Below are positions 44,934 to 54,443 of a DNA stretch of 64,000 bases, piece after piece. Both the position numbers and the translations under genes were made by a program. Under the pieces are notes generated by a model that was given only the letters and a program-made list of their open reading frames with translations, ran no database searches and had not been told where the DNA came from. How positions within the stretch are numbered: the first letter of the stretch is position 1; every line of letters starts with the position of its first letter. Where the stretch lies: positions 1,442,501 through 1,506,500 of the forward strand of contig JAEMWC010000094.1 in NCBI GenBank assembly GCA_016490735.1. The letters are read 5' to 3'. This stretch comes from Pachyseris speciosa. Its lineage: Eukaryota; Cnidaria; Anthozoa; Scleractinia; Pachyseridae.

Positions 44934-45211
44934 ACTTTTATGTTAGATAGAAATTTATTAAATCTTTCATCATCAAATAATATTGTTATTATCATCATAG
45001 TACCTTTCTGACGTTCTAAAAGGTAGTACAAACACCATTGTTTACTCAATAACGGATCTCTAATACACATTGTATCATTGAAACAATTCTTTTCCTCCAT
45101 TTGAGTAGGTATCTCCTGTCCTGATGGATCAAAGTATTCTTTCTCATTATAGCACGCGTAATATTTTCCGACTTTTATTATCCCACTGTTTTTGTTTAAC
45201 TTAACAGACAT
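44930..45211 (-). CDS. Protease-like paralogue lacking catalytic residues
   Basis: 93 residues. It aligns with the element's adenain-type protease directly upstream: KVGKYYACYNEKEYFDPSG against the HWVCY...YFDSFG region, and QWCLYYLLERQKG against the same stretch of the protease. The catalytic His is Tyr here (YYACY) and the catalytic Cys position is not Cys (LLSKQWC). Codons in the shared stretch differ at synonymous sites, so the amino-acid identity is maintained rather than freshly copied. Possibly a regulatory or structural pseudoenzyme. It starts 10 bp after the protease stop. Confidence 0.65.
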   Translation of the reverse strand: MSVKLNKNSGIIKVGKYYACYNEKEYFDPSGQEIPTQMEEKNCFNDTMCIRDPLLSKQWCLYYLLERQKGTMMIITILFDDERFNKFLSNIKV

Positions 45212-45220
45212 ACATATACA

Positions 45221-45700
45221 TTACATATTTTTGAAATAATTGATTATGAATCTATGATTGACTCTTGTGTCTGTGGGATTGAATTTTGCATTATGAATGA
45301 CTTTCAATATGGGGGTCCCTTTCTGTCTTTCCAATAAATAGTACAAACACCAATATCCACACAAGACTGAATCTCTCTCTTGATCTCATCTCCAGAGTAT
45401 TCAAGTTGTTTTCCACTTGTAGCCATGTATTTCTGTACTTCTGTTGGCATCATTAAACCAAATGAGTCAAAGTATTCACAGTATCTATCACCAATTCGAT
45501 AACATACCCAGTGAGTACCAGGTCCAATCTTACTGTCGAGATTGACTATCCCACATTCATTCTTTTTTATTTGTCTAGGAAGATTGTCTCTTGAAAATAC
45601 TCCTCTAAAATGTTTTATTCCAAGTTGTTTAACCCAATTGATTAAATCAAAGTTGGATAAGGGTTTATTTACAAAATGGTTCCTAGTATGGGGATTGAAT
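45221..45700 (-). pseudogene. pro: Adenain-type cysteine protease, frameshifted
   Basis: Maturation protease of the Polinton/adenovirus type. The first frame encodes KPLSNFDLINWVKQL, FRGVFSRDNLP, GPGTHWVCY with the catalytic His, and EYFDSFGL with the acidic residue, up to about 45360. The CGYWCLYYLLERQKG motif carrying the catalytic Cys is in another frame, continuing to the stop at 45221-45223. The 5' end overlaps the pVI/pX-like gene and no ATG was found in frame, so the start is uncertain. Confidence 0.8.
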
Positions 45701-46520
45701 TGAATGGACTGTTTTTGCCTAGTAGAAGTCCTTTTCCTTTGTTTTTTTTTTTCATTCCATAACCGATTGGGTTATTCCATGTACCAAAAACAGGAGGAGA
45801 TTGCCATGGAATCATAGCATGTTTCCCACCTTTCTTTCTGGGTACAATGTTATCTGGAACATGAACAGGTATTGACCGTCTTGGACGGCTGCTTTCAACA
45901 TGCAAACCTTTTCCAGTTAATTTTCTGATTGCTTCTATAGCCAAAGGAATTCCAATGCTGGCGAGTATTGTTCCAATACCCTTTCCAGTCTGCGCTTTTG
46001 TTGGTTTTATAACAACGTCTCCACCATACTGCATTTTTTGGATAACATCAGCCATCTGTCTCGTATTCAATAAATTTCCTACATTAAATAATTGGGATAA
46101 ATTGGCATTAGGAATAAGAAATCCTCCTTTTTGTTTCTTTCCAAATAGTTTATCAATGCCGAGACTTGCTAATGAAGAAAGAGCACCTGTAGCCAATGCT
46201 GGAGCCGCTTTAGCTACTGCTTTACCTGCATAAGGCAATAGTCTTGTTCCAAGTGAAAAAAGACTGGACCAAAGAGAACCTCCTTCTTGGACTGATTTTC
46301 TGATCTGTGCTTTGGATATCTTTACATCAGCACCTGTTCCATTTCTCTGTGATTTGGCTAATTTTTTTATCTGTGTTTTTGTCAACATCATTTGATCACC
46401 TCCAGTGAGATCTCCATGTGCGAGTCTCAATGTTACCGGTGAATTTGTTTGTATAGCTTTTGCAAGCCTTTGCTTCTGACTGTTTGAAAGTCTTACTCCA
46501 TGAGGATGATAAGTAGTCAT
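45669..46520 (-). CDS. Adenovirus pVI/pX-like minor virion protein
   Basis: 283 residues, open. The N-terminus has THYPHG-like YHPHGVRLS, then lysine-rich LTKTQIKKL and ISKAQIRKS repeats. A GTRLLPYAGKAVAKAAPALA amphipathic/hydrophobic stretch follows, then glycine-lysine-rich segments and a conserved GKGLLLGKNSPFNSIPILG end. Such proteins combine membrane-active and nucleic-acid-condensing regions and are cleaved by the viral protease. An A11 run near 45742-45752 lies close to its C-terminus, where the protease frame overlaps. Family assignment is by position and composition. Confidence 0.6.
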   Translation of the reverse strand: MTTYHPHGVRLSNSQKQRLAKAIQTNSPVTLRLAHGDLTGGDQMMLTKTQIKKLAKSQRNGTGADVKISKAQIRKSVQEGGSLWSSLFSLGTRLLPYAGKAVAKAAPALATGALSSLASLGIDKLFGKKQKGGFLIPNANLSQLFNVGNLLNTRQMADVIQKMQYGGDVVIKPTKAQTGKGIGTILASIGIPLAIEAIRKLTGKGLHVESSRPRRSIPVHVPDNIVPRKKGGKHAMIPWQSPPVFGTWNNPIGYGMKKKNKGKGLLLGKNSPFNSIPILGTIL

Positions 46521-46540
46521 ATAATATATGTTTATACTAA

Positions 46541-46640
46541 ATTGTATTTATATAAAACAATCAATTTATTTAATTATTAATTTATTTAATTATTTATTTA
46601 ATTATTTAATTCATTTAATTATTTATTTAATTTATTTAAT
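46541..46640. repeat. AT-rich low-complexity spacer
   Basis: Imperfect TTTAATTATTTA repeats between the capsid stop and the pVI/pX-like start; nothing else visible. Confidence 0.8.
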
Positions 46641-47924
46641 TTACATAGATCTCAGAATTAATTTTCCATCAGTCTTTCTCATCTCAATATCCTGCTCATA
46701 GAGGACCAGTGCATACACACTGTAATTAGCATTTGTTGTAGCACTTAAAGTGTATTTGAAAGTCAGTTTTGTCATTCCATCTTTATATCCTGTTTCTGTT
46801 TTGTCAGATCAAATAAATGAAAGGGAATATTGTACCAAAGTTTCCTCTTGTGAGAAGGGTACTTCACTGAAATCATTAACAGCTTGAACATATTTCAAAA
46901 CATCTCTAAATACTCTTGTTGGTTCTGTTGATGGTTTATAATGAAGCTCTGGATAATCATTTCCGTTGCCAACCTCAAGATAACAATCAGTCAAAGTTCG
47001 GTCATTTGCAACTGAGAATGTGTTGTACAAGAATTTATTGGCTGTCTGAGATGCATTACTGACATCATTGATGATGAATACAAAGACATGCCTGGGTTTG
47101 TTTATTCCTGTGGAAATACGGAAATTGGCAGTCTGCTGTCTTGTTGAATTGCCTCTCTCAACCATTTCTCTCATGTAAGTCCACTTTCTGTTGTCAAGAT
47201 ACTTGCTCATGTATAAGGACTTTCCCGCAGAATTGAAAACAATGCGAGGAACTATTAGCTGGAATTTAGTTAGTACCACACGGCAATTATCAGTAGCTTG
47301 CCAAATCATATTGTCATCACTCTCAAGTGTTAATTTCACCTCTATTTTTGAGTTAGGCATGAGTTCATCCCAAAAGCTCTTGAAAAAACCGTATCTGTTC
47401 AATGCTATCTCTGCATTTACTTCACCACCATCATTAAGCAAAGCTTTGCGAGCTGCGAAACCTTTGTTATAAGTAGCCACCTGTGCCACTCTGTCTTCAG
47501 CATTCCTATTTGTGTCAAGATAGAAGAACTCATTGGTTCCCTGACTTACAGCATAACCCTGTGAATACTCAAGCAATGACTTAATATTTGTGGCCTGGTT
47601 GGCATCTCTGCACTCATAAACATCAAGACCATTCATTTTCACATTAATGGTGTTAATAAGAGCGTGAGCTGAATTAACAATACCATTTCGATCGTCAGCA
47701 GCAATGTCAGCTCCATCTGCAAGCTTGTTTACTTTAAAAATAACATTAAAACGGGCATTATACCAGTCAAATGGTGTAGTCTCTCCACTGTTATCAACAA
47801 TGAATCGGTAGCCTGTTTTACTCTGATGAGCATTGTTTGCTACTACAGTATTAAGTGCTGTCTCTAGTTCGAACACTACATCTTCATATCTTTCGATATA
47901 TTTTGAGTCACGATAGTTTGACAT
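46641..47924 (-). pseudogene. mcp: Major capsid protein (double jelly-roll), in-frame stop
   Basis: ATG at 47924. The open part is 371 residues (FELETALNTVVANNAHQSKTG, GETTPFDWYNARFNV, INTINVKMNGLDVYE, RKWTYMREMVERGN, NKPRHVFVFIINDVSNA), typical of Polinton/adintovirus hexon-type capsids. A TGA at 46809-46811 is followed in the same frame by 55 more codons with clear capsid character (TFKYTLSA, YSVYALVLYEQDIEMRK) to TAA at 46641-46643. The tail would close the second jelly roll, so the stop is probably a mutation. A TATCTAAC motif lies 11 bp upstream of the start. Confidence 0.85.
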
Positions 47925-47935
47925 ATATTATTGTG

Positions 47936-48173
47936 TTAGATAAAAGTTATTTTACGCGGTCGGCCTCTCTTTCTTTTGATTAAACCACCAGTCTGGCTCG
48001 CACTCTCAGTTCCACTTTTTCTCTTTTTCAAAAGTTCTATGATTTTGTCGCCAGCTTTTTTGCCAGCATGTTCACCAATTGTTGTTGGCTGCTTTTTTTC
48101 CAGCTGTTTTGATCATATCAGTCACAATACCTTCACCATGTTGTTCATATTTTTTAAACTCAAACCGTTTCAT
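47936..48173 (-). pseudogene. Small basic AT-hook peptide, frameshifted
   Basis: ATG at 48173 begins MKRFEFKKYEQHGEGIV. After an A-run near 48095 the frame changes. The second part, open to TAA at 47936, contains GKKAGDKIIELLKKRKS and an RKRGRPRK AT-hook-like end. Total length is 238 nt, not a multiple of 3. A candidate core protein that coats the genome. The outer copy starts at 63936. Confidence 0.55.
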
Positions 48174-48186
48174 ATACTATTAGGTT

Positions 48187-48972
48187 TTATAATTCCACAC
48201 TTCTCAAGAACAACTCAATATACCAATCTATCCCATTTAAATCGACTGGAGCTCTAGAAGAGTCTGTGACATAAAAGCGTATTGAGCTGATATTATGTGT
48301 TGAGACTGGATTCCATGAAAGAAAACGAGGTTTGTAAGTGAAAGGTAAACTTCTAACGAGATCTGTGACAGGAATAACAGCGATTGTATTTGTGCTATTT
48401 CCATCAACAATGCTATCTGTCACCAAATCACAATTGATATAAATTTCATCTACTCCTCTTGTAATATCAGGTAGATTTGTTCCATATTCTGTGGCTGGAA
48501 CTAATTTTGAATCGAAACCGATAAGTTTTCTGAAATCAAGATTCCTCAGATCCACACGATAATTTTCATTGAGTTCAATCAAAATGCGATATGTTGACAA
48601 AACGAAATACATGTTAATACCATACAGGAATTTTGATTTGTCTGTTTCAGATGGATTCAGTACATGGCTGTTTTTTCTCATATACTCATGAATGTAACTA
48701 TTGATATCGTCGTATGAATACATCCCGTTAACGAATGTTATTGTTTCCCAGTTTACACCTTTGTCATAGCTGTATTTCATTTGATTATTCCCAAAAATAT
48801 CTCTGATATTGTACCAACTGTATGTCATATTGATGACATTCACAGCCATTTCATATTTTAAATCATTCGTTAATTTAAGAGGTGAATTAAATCTTTTTTC
48901 AAAATCATGACTCTTGCTGACACCAATTTTGTCTCTGTTTTTACTGTTGAATCGTAATGAAATTTCTGTCAT
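48187..48972 (-). CDS. Penton / minor capsid protein (single jelly-roll)
   Basis: 261 residues, intact: MTEISLRFNSKNRDKIG, then VNVINMTYSWYNI, VNGMYSYDDINSYIHEYM, IDWYIELFLRSVEL. This order and pattern are those of the Polinton/adintovirus penton. It lies between the AT-hook peptide and the minor virion gene; TATCTAAT precedes its start. The outer copy at 63138-63922 is nearly identical but frameshifted. Confidence 0.75.
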   Translation of the reverse strand: MTEISLRFNSKNRDKIGVSKSHDFEKRFNSPLKLTNDLKYEMAVNVINMTYSWYNIRDIFGNNQMKYSYDKGVNWETITFVNGMYSYDDINSYIHEYMRKNSHVLNPSETDKSKFLYGINMYFVLSTYRILIELNENYRVDLRNLDFRKLIGFDSKLVPATEYGTNLPDITRGVDEIYINCDLVTDSIVDGNSTNTIAVIPVTDLVRSLPFTYKPRFLSWNPVSTHNISSIRFYVTDSSRAPVDLNGIDWYIELFLRSVEL

Positions 48973-48978
48973 ATACTT

Positions 48979-49808
48979 TTACATTAGATATTTCATCATT
49001 ATTTTATTTAGCTCACCGGTTTTCAGGATTCCCAGTCTGTTCAATGTATGCAATATTTTTGTGAATTCATTTTGAACATTTTTGCTGTTGTTGCCGGCTG
49101 AAATAGATCCACCAAGCAACTGTAGTCTTGAAAGCATGTCACCCAAAAATGCATCCCTTGAACCCATTCCTTTCCCTTTTTTGTATTTATAAGAAGCTAA
49201 TACATCATCAATCGTTTCTCTGTATTTCTTCAAAGTTTGTATTTCTCTTTTATAAGATTCTAGATCATCTATAATCATTGTTTTTTTTTTTCTTCTTCCC
49301 ATATTCTGGGCTATTTCTCTAGCTTTGTTCTTTTCATCGACAAGTTTTTGTGGGCTGACTTGAGTTAAATCGCTTGGTTTCAAAAGCTTGTGATTTTTTA
49401 ATATAATTCTATCATCTCTATCGAAATAGTTATCGATCAATAATAAGCTGGATTTCGGATCATCTTTTTGTGTCCGATCCTCTTTTTAGGTTCTTCAACT
49501 GCAAAAGGAAGTTCAGTTCCCATTGTAATAGCTCTTCTATTAGCTTCAATAACATCATCAAGTCCTTGTGTTAAAGCCTGTTGATTTTTTTTCAACTGTT
49601 TAATGACTTCATCCTGTTTTTCGTCGACACTTTCTTTCACACTCTTCTGGACATCAATAGAGGGTTTCAGTAATTCTGATGTTGTATCATAAGCATCCTG
49701 TTTTCTGTATTCATAAGTCTTGATAACATCACGAACTTCTCTAGTTTTATTTCCGGCTTCAATTCCACTTTTTAGAAGCCTTTTCATTCGTTCTATATCC
49801 ATATACAA
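48979..49808 (-). pseudogene. Minor virion / scaffold-like protein, two frames
   Basis: Two open frames (49437-49808 and 48979-49440) correspond to the N- and C-terminal parts of the single 289-residue protein in the outer copy (62262-63131). The N-terminal ~75 residues and the C-terminal ~60 residues are nearly identical between copies, but the middles differ in sequence. The frames change in the A-rich tract near 49483. Helical and charged, with a C-terminal GSRDAFLGDMLSRLQLLGGSISAGNN block. No database family recognised; position next to the penton suggests a virion role. Confidence 0.6.
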
Positions 49809-49838
49809 TTGTGTTAGACTAATCTAAACTATTTACAT
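49809..49838. promoter_or_regulatory. Divergent promoter between minor virion gene and ATPase
   Basis: Only 30 bp separate the two start codons. It contains GTCTAACAC reading left (49811-49819) and TAATCTAA reading right (49820-49827), that is, one copy of the motif for each direction. Confidence 0.5.
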
Positions 49839-50477
49839 ATGGAAATCCCTAATTATGATATTCAGGGTTTAAAGAATTCATTCAGACAGTTGTATCCGTA
49901 TATGCCAAAAGACACTTTCAGGATGCTGCTGGCTGGTAATTCTGGATCTGGAAAGACAACATTGTTCATGCATCTGATTATGGAACCATTGGTTTATTAT
50001 GATCAGATACATCTTTATGCAAAAAATTTAGATCAAGACAAGTACAAATATCTTCGGAAAGTAATGGATGAAATAAGCAGTCACATTGGATATCCTGCCT
50101 TGGTTTGCAGTCAAGAAGAGATATTGCCAGTTGAACAAATAAAAGACACAGATTTGCAGCGATTGGTTGTTTTTGATGATTTTGTCACTGATAAAAAACA
50201 AGATCAAATCATAAGCTATTTCATTCAGGGGAGACACAAGAACTGTTCAGTCATATATCTCACACAATCATTCTATGGCTGTCCAAAATCAATCAGACTC
50301 AATTGCAGTCACTTCTGCCTTTATGATTTCCCATCCTCAAGAGAAAGGAACTTGATTGCACAGGAGCTTGGAATCGACAAGAAGAAATACATTGAAGCAA
50401 CCAAAAAACCATATTCCTTCTGTTATGTTGACAAGCCGATGAAAACAATCAAGAGAAATTTTTATGGTGCTGTTTAA
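49839..50477 (+). CDS. A32-type (FtsK/HerA) genome-packaging ATPase
   Basis: 212 residues, intact. The Walker A motif is GNSGSGKTT (residues ~31-39), Walker B is LVVFDDF (~107-113), followed by IQGRHKNCSVIYLTQSF. Length and motifs match the packaging ATPases of Polintons, virophages and poxvirus A32. Predicted to pump the linear genome into the capsid. It starts the rightward gene block. Confidence 0.88.
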   Translation: MEIPNYDIQGLKNSFRQLYPYMPKDTFRMLLAGNSGSGKTTLFMHLIMEPLVYYDQIHLYAKNLDQDKYKYLRKVMDEISSHIGYPALVCSQEEILPVEQIKDTDLQRLVVFDDFVTDKKQDQIISYFIQGRHKNCSVIYLTQSFYGCPKSIRLNCSHFCLYDFPSSRERNLIAQELGIDKKKYIEATKKPYSFCYVDKPMKTIKRNFYGAV

Positions 50478-50493
50478 TCTAATCTAATATTAT

Positions 50494-50732
50494 ATGGCAA
50501 TCAATAATTTCCAAAATGTTGAAAAACAGGAGAATCCAGAACAGAAAGAATCGAAAAATTGATCAAACCTGACGCTGCTGTTAAAACACCATTTGAAATC
50601 GCTGAAAAAATCAAAATGGAAGTATATAGGAGGACACAAAAAGTATTGAAAAACAATAAGAGACTACCTGTCATCTATGAAACCATACCACCTAAATTCT
50701 CGGAAGATGAAAGCAGTGATGAAGAAAATTAA
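50494..50732 (+). pseudogene. Small protein between ATPase and fibre, frameshifted
   Basis: The outer copy (61359-61577) is an open 72-codon gene. Here the frame changes near 50535 after MAINNFQNVEKQENP, and the remainder (FEIAEK.KMEVYRRTQKVLKNN, then a different acidic end DESSDEEN) is in another frame. Function unknown; helical, charged. Confidence 0.55.
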
Positions 50733-50749
50733 TCTAACAAGATGATATA

Positions 50750-53700
50750 ATGGGAGTTTTTAATGCTCAAATAAATCAAGATAAAACAGAAACTGGTACT
50801 GGTGAAAGAGGCCCAGCTGGTCCAGTTGGTCCCAAAGGTGAAAAAGGTGATAGAGGTCCAAAAGGTAATACAGGTGCAATTGGTCCACAAGGAGCTACTG
50901 GAGCTGTTGGTCCCAAAGGTGATGGATTTAGATTAACACAAGATGGTAATTATGACATTGAAAATAAACGTTTGACATATGTTGGTGATCCAGTAAATCA
51001 TTATGATTCTGCTAACTTGGGATATGTTAATGATGCTGTTTTATCAATTGAAGGAACACGTGTTAATCCATTCAAATTTCTTCTTGAAGATACATCAAAA
51101 ACAACTATTCTTAGAAATGCGAATAATCTGCAATTGGAAGATTTTGACAAAAGCCCTTACTCATTTAATAAAATAGCCTTGTCTTTTGTTATTCCTTCTG
51201 CTGGTCTTACAACTGTTCTTCGTTTTGATCTGACACAATTGGAAGTTTCAAAGTACACTTTAGTTGTTGAGTTTTATACTGATGGTAGCCCAAATAATGC
51301 AACAGTCGATGACGACAATCTGTCATCTAATTTAATTGAAAGAAAGGATTCAATAAAAAGAGCATTTCCAAAGACTCATCTTGTTGATGGTTATCTCAAA
51401 AGAATATTCTTCCTTGAAAAAACAAGTCATGGTTCCACATCAATGGAGTTATTGTTGATTTCACCATATTTACAAAATAATAAAAAACATTACGTCATAG
51501 TTTATGGTGTTTATGGATTTTCTAATATCATTTTATCACATATTCACGACCCAGTGTATGAAATTGAAAACGGTAATGTTGCTTTTGGTGGTAAAATTGA
51601 CATGAAAAATAATAGAATCATGAACCTACAAGATAACCCCTCAAACCCACAAGACGCTGTAAACAAATCTTACGTTGATAATAAAACAGCTGATTTCCTT
51701 AATAAAAACACAGGCGGTGTAATTTTTGCACCTGTTAGCATGAATAGAAATGATCTGTTTGGCATACCAGATAACCCAAGATTCGGTTATTCAGCTGTAA
51801 ATAGAAACTATGTGAACAATAATTTTTTGAAACTAAATGGAAGTGTTGCGATGACTTCTGATTTGAATCTTGGAGGTAACAAATTGACTAATGTAGCAGC
51901 GCCAACAGCAAACAATGATTCAGCCACAAAGGGGTATGTTGATACTGAAATTGCTGGCATTGATGTTTCACCATTTCTTAAAAAAGATGGAAGTGTTGCA
52001 ATGACTGGTGATCTTGACATGGGTGACAATAAAATAACAAATGTTGAGACTCCAAACTCTGATAAAGATTCTGCCAACAAAAAGTATGTTGATGACCTTG
52101 TTTTTTCAGCATCAGGAGCTCAACGCAACCCATTCGCTTTTCTGTTAAAAGACAAATCCAAGTCTTCTGCAGTCAGTGGTGCAACAAACCTTCAAATTGA
52201 GAATTTTGATAGATCACCATACCACATAAACAAGTCCTCATTGTCTTTTATCATTTCACATAGTGGTAACTTTACATCCAAAATTCGTTTTAATGTGACA
52301 TCTTTAAGAAACAGTCAGTACACTTTTGTTGTTGAGTTTTACTCACCATCAGACCCAAGAAGTGCAACAGTCGATTTAACCCTTCCAACTGTAAATATAC
52401 GAGATGTGGGACAGTCGTTTCAAAAACCTTTTCTCAAAACACCACACGTTGATGGTTACATGAAAAAACTTTTCCGAATCGAAAAAACCAGTGGTGGTCA
52501 AGCGGCAATACAGGTGGAACTTTCCAGCACAGCTCCTGCGTCTAACACCAAAACACATATCATCGTTTATGGGGCCTATGGCTATCATACCAATTTGTCT
52601 TACTTTCTCCATGACCCAGCTTATGAAATTGAAAACGGTCATGTTGCGTTTGGTAGTAATGTTGACATGAAATTAAACAAAATCCTCAACCTGCAGGATA
52701 ACCCCTCAAACCCACAAGATGCTGTAAACAAAAAGTATGTTGATGCTGAAATTGCTGGTATTGATGTTTCTCAATTTCTTAAAAAAGATGGAAGTGTTAT
52801 AATGACCGGCAATCAGGATTTTGGGGGTTTATTATTAGAGGCCATGGGATAGGAAACCAACCAGCAGATCTTGTGAATAAATCGTATATTGACACTAATC
52901 TCGCATCAAAAAGCAGTATCGGTCAAACTCTACTTCGAGATGGAACACAAGAAATGACTGATAATTTAAATCTGGCTGGTAACAAAGTGATCAACTGTGC
53001 AACACCAACTGCTAACACGGATGCTGCCAACAAAAGATATGTTGACCAGGCCCCTTTTCTTAAACTTGTCGGAGGTCAAATGGCTGGTGATATTGACATG
53101 GGTGATAACACACTCGCAAACTTAAAAGAAGGAACAAATAAAACCGATGCCGTAAATTTAGATCAATTAGAAAAAAGTCATATTTCATCTGCTTCTCATC
53201 CAAAGAATGCTTTCAAATATTTGATGAATGATATCAATGAAATTAGCACTGAATATGGCTTGACAGTTAATGGATATGTCAATTTACCTCGCTCACCACA
53301 TTTGATTTTAAAAAAGGTCATTGATATAGACTTGAATAAAGAAGCTAATCATATTTACAGAGCTAGAATTGGATTTAATATGTATACAATAAATGATGGA
53401 AAATACACTTTCATTCTTGAATGGCTATTTCCTGATTATGAAGGAATGAATCTTAGTAGTGTAACATTCAGTGCAACTGGTGGAATTACAATTCATAAAA
53501 CTGTAGGGAGAAAATTTGACAACAGAAATGAAGATCATTCGAGATATTTATTATGGATTGAAAAACCATCAGCAAGTTCACCACCTGAATATTTATATTG
53601 TACGATTCATATTAATGCTAACCCAACTTATCCAAATAAGTACAAAGTTCATTGTGTTGCATATGGTATTGATTTTGAAGCTGTAGACGTTCCATCAAGT

Positions 53701-54351
53701 GTTTACGACTTCGCTGAAGCTTATAAAATTGTGAATGAAACAATACAATTACAAACTGATTTAGATTTGAATGGTTTTGATGTGAAAGAAAATGAAAATT
53801 GGTTGTTTGGTGGAGACAATGGCGAATTGACAATGCTGAATAATATTAATATGAACACTTATCTGATAAAAGAGGCCAAACTTGGTGGTGATTTAAATCT
53901 GAATGGACATAATATTTACAATGGAAATGATCTGTTATTCGAAATTACCTCAAATCAAATAAAAGTTCCACGCCCTTTAATTTTATCAGGGTTAGTTTAT
54001 AAAATAGTAAGTTCTTTGTTAACCGGCTCTTCCGCATCAGAGGATGTTTTTTCTATGCCAACGCTTTGGGCTCCATATACACCGTTTTTTAAAGAATTGA
54101 TTCGCACCGATTTACATTTTTATGACCGCACTTCCATGCCACAAAATGGTTCTTTTCGTGTTTATGTCACTGTTGGAGGAAAAGAACAACGGCTTACATC
54201 TCACAATATTTCCAAAGGGGAAACTGGGTGGGTAGTTTTGTCAAGCATTAGGACACACTTGTATTTTCCAACAGCTACTGCATTAACGTTTAAAATTACC
54301 GGACTTAACCAGAGAACAAGAGTAACGCTTACTGCTGAGTTTCTTGCATAA
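50750..54351 (+). pseudogene. Fibre with collagen-like stem and phage-tail-fibre-like repeats (inner copy)
   Basis: Two frames, 50750-52852 (700 codons) and 52873-54351 (492), form one gene; the outer homologue is a single 1215-codon frame. The N-terminus has ~14 Gly-X-Y triplets (GERGPAGPVGPKGEKGDRG). Then come at least eight copies of a G(D/N)xxLxN...P....DAxNKxYVD motif, as in phage tail-fibre repeats, alternating with three related ~150-residue beta-rich domains (NPFKFLLEDTSK, NPFAFLLKDKSK, NAFKYLMNDINE). The frame changes in the G5 run near 52828. The C-terminal domain differs completely from the outer copy. Predicted trimeric receptor-binding spike. Confidence 0.8.
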
Positions 54352-54426
54352 AATTTTATTTTTGGAAATATGATGGGGGAGGATGTTGACCATAATCCAT
54401 TCACACTTGAAGTGGTCATGAATTAA
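54352..54426 (+). pseudogene. Remnant of the previous fibre C-terminus
   Basis: After the stop of the fibre gene a short stretch encodes NPFTLEVVMN followed by TAA, matching the last residues and stop of the outer fibre (FTLEVVMN, complement of 57694-57720). It is a leftover of the tip that was replaced. Confidence 0.75.
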
Positions 54427-54443
54427 TCTAAATTAATATTATA

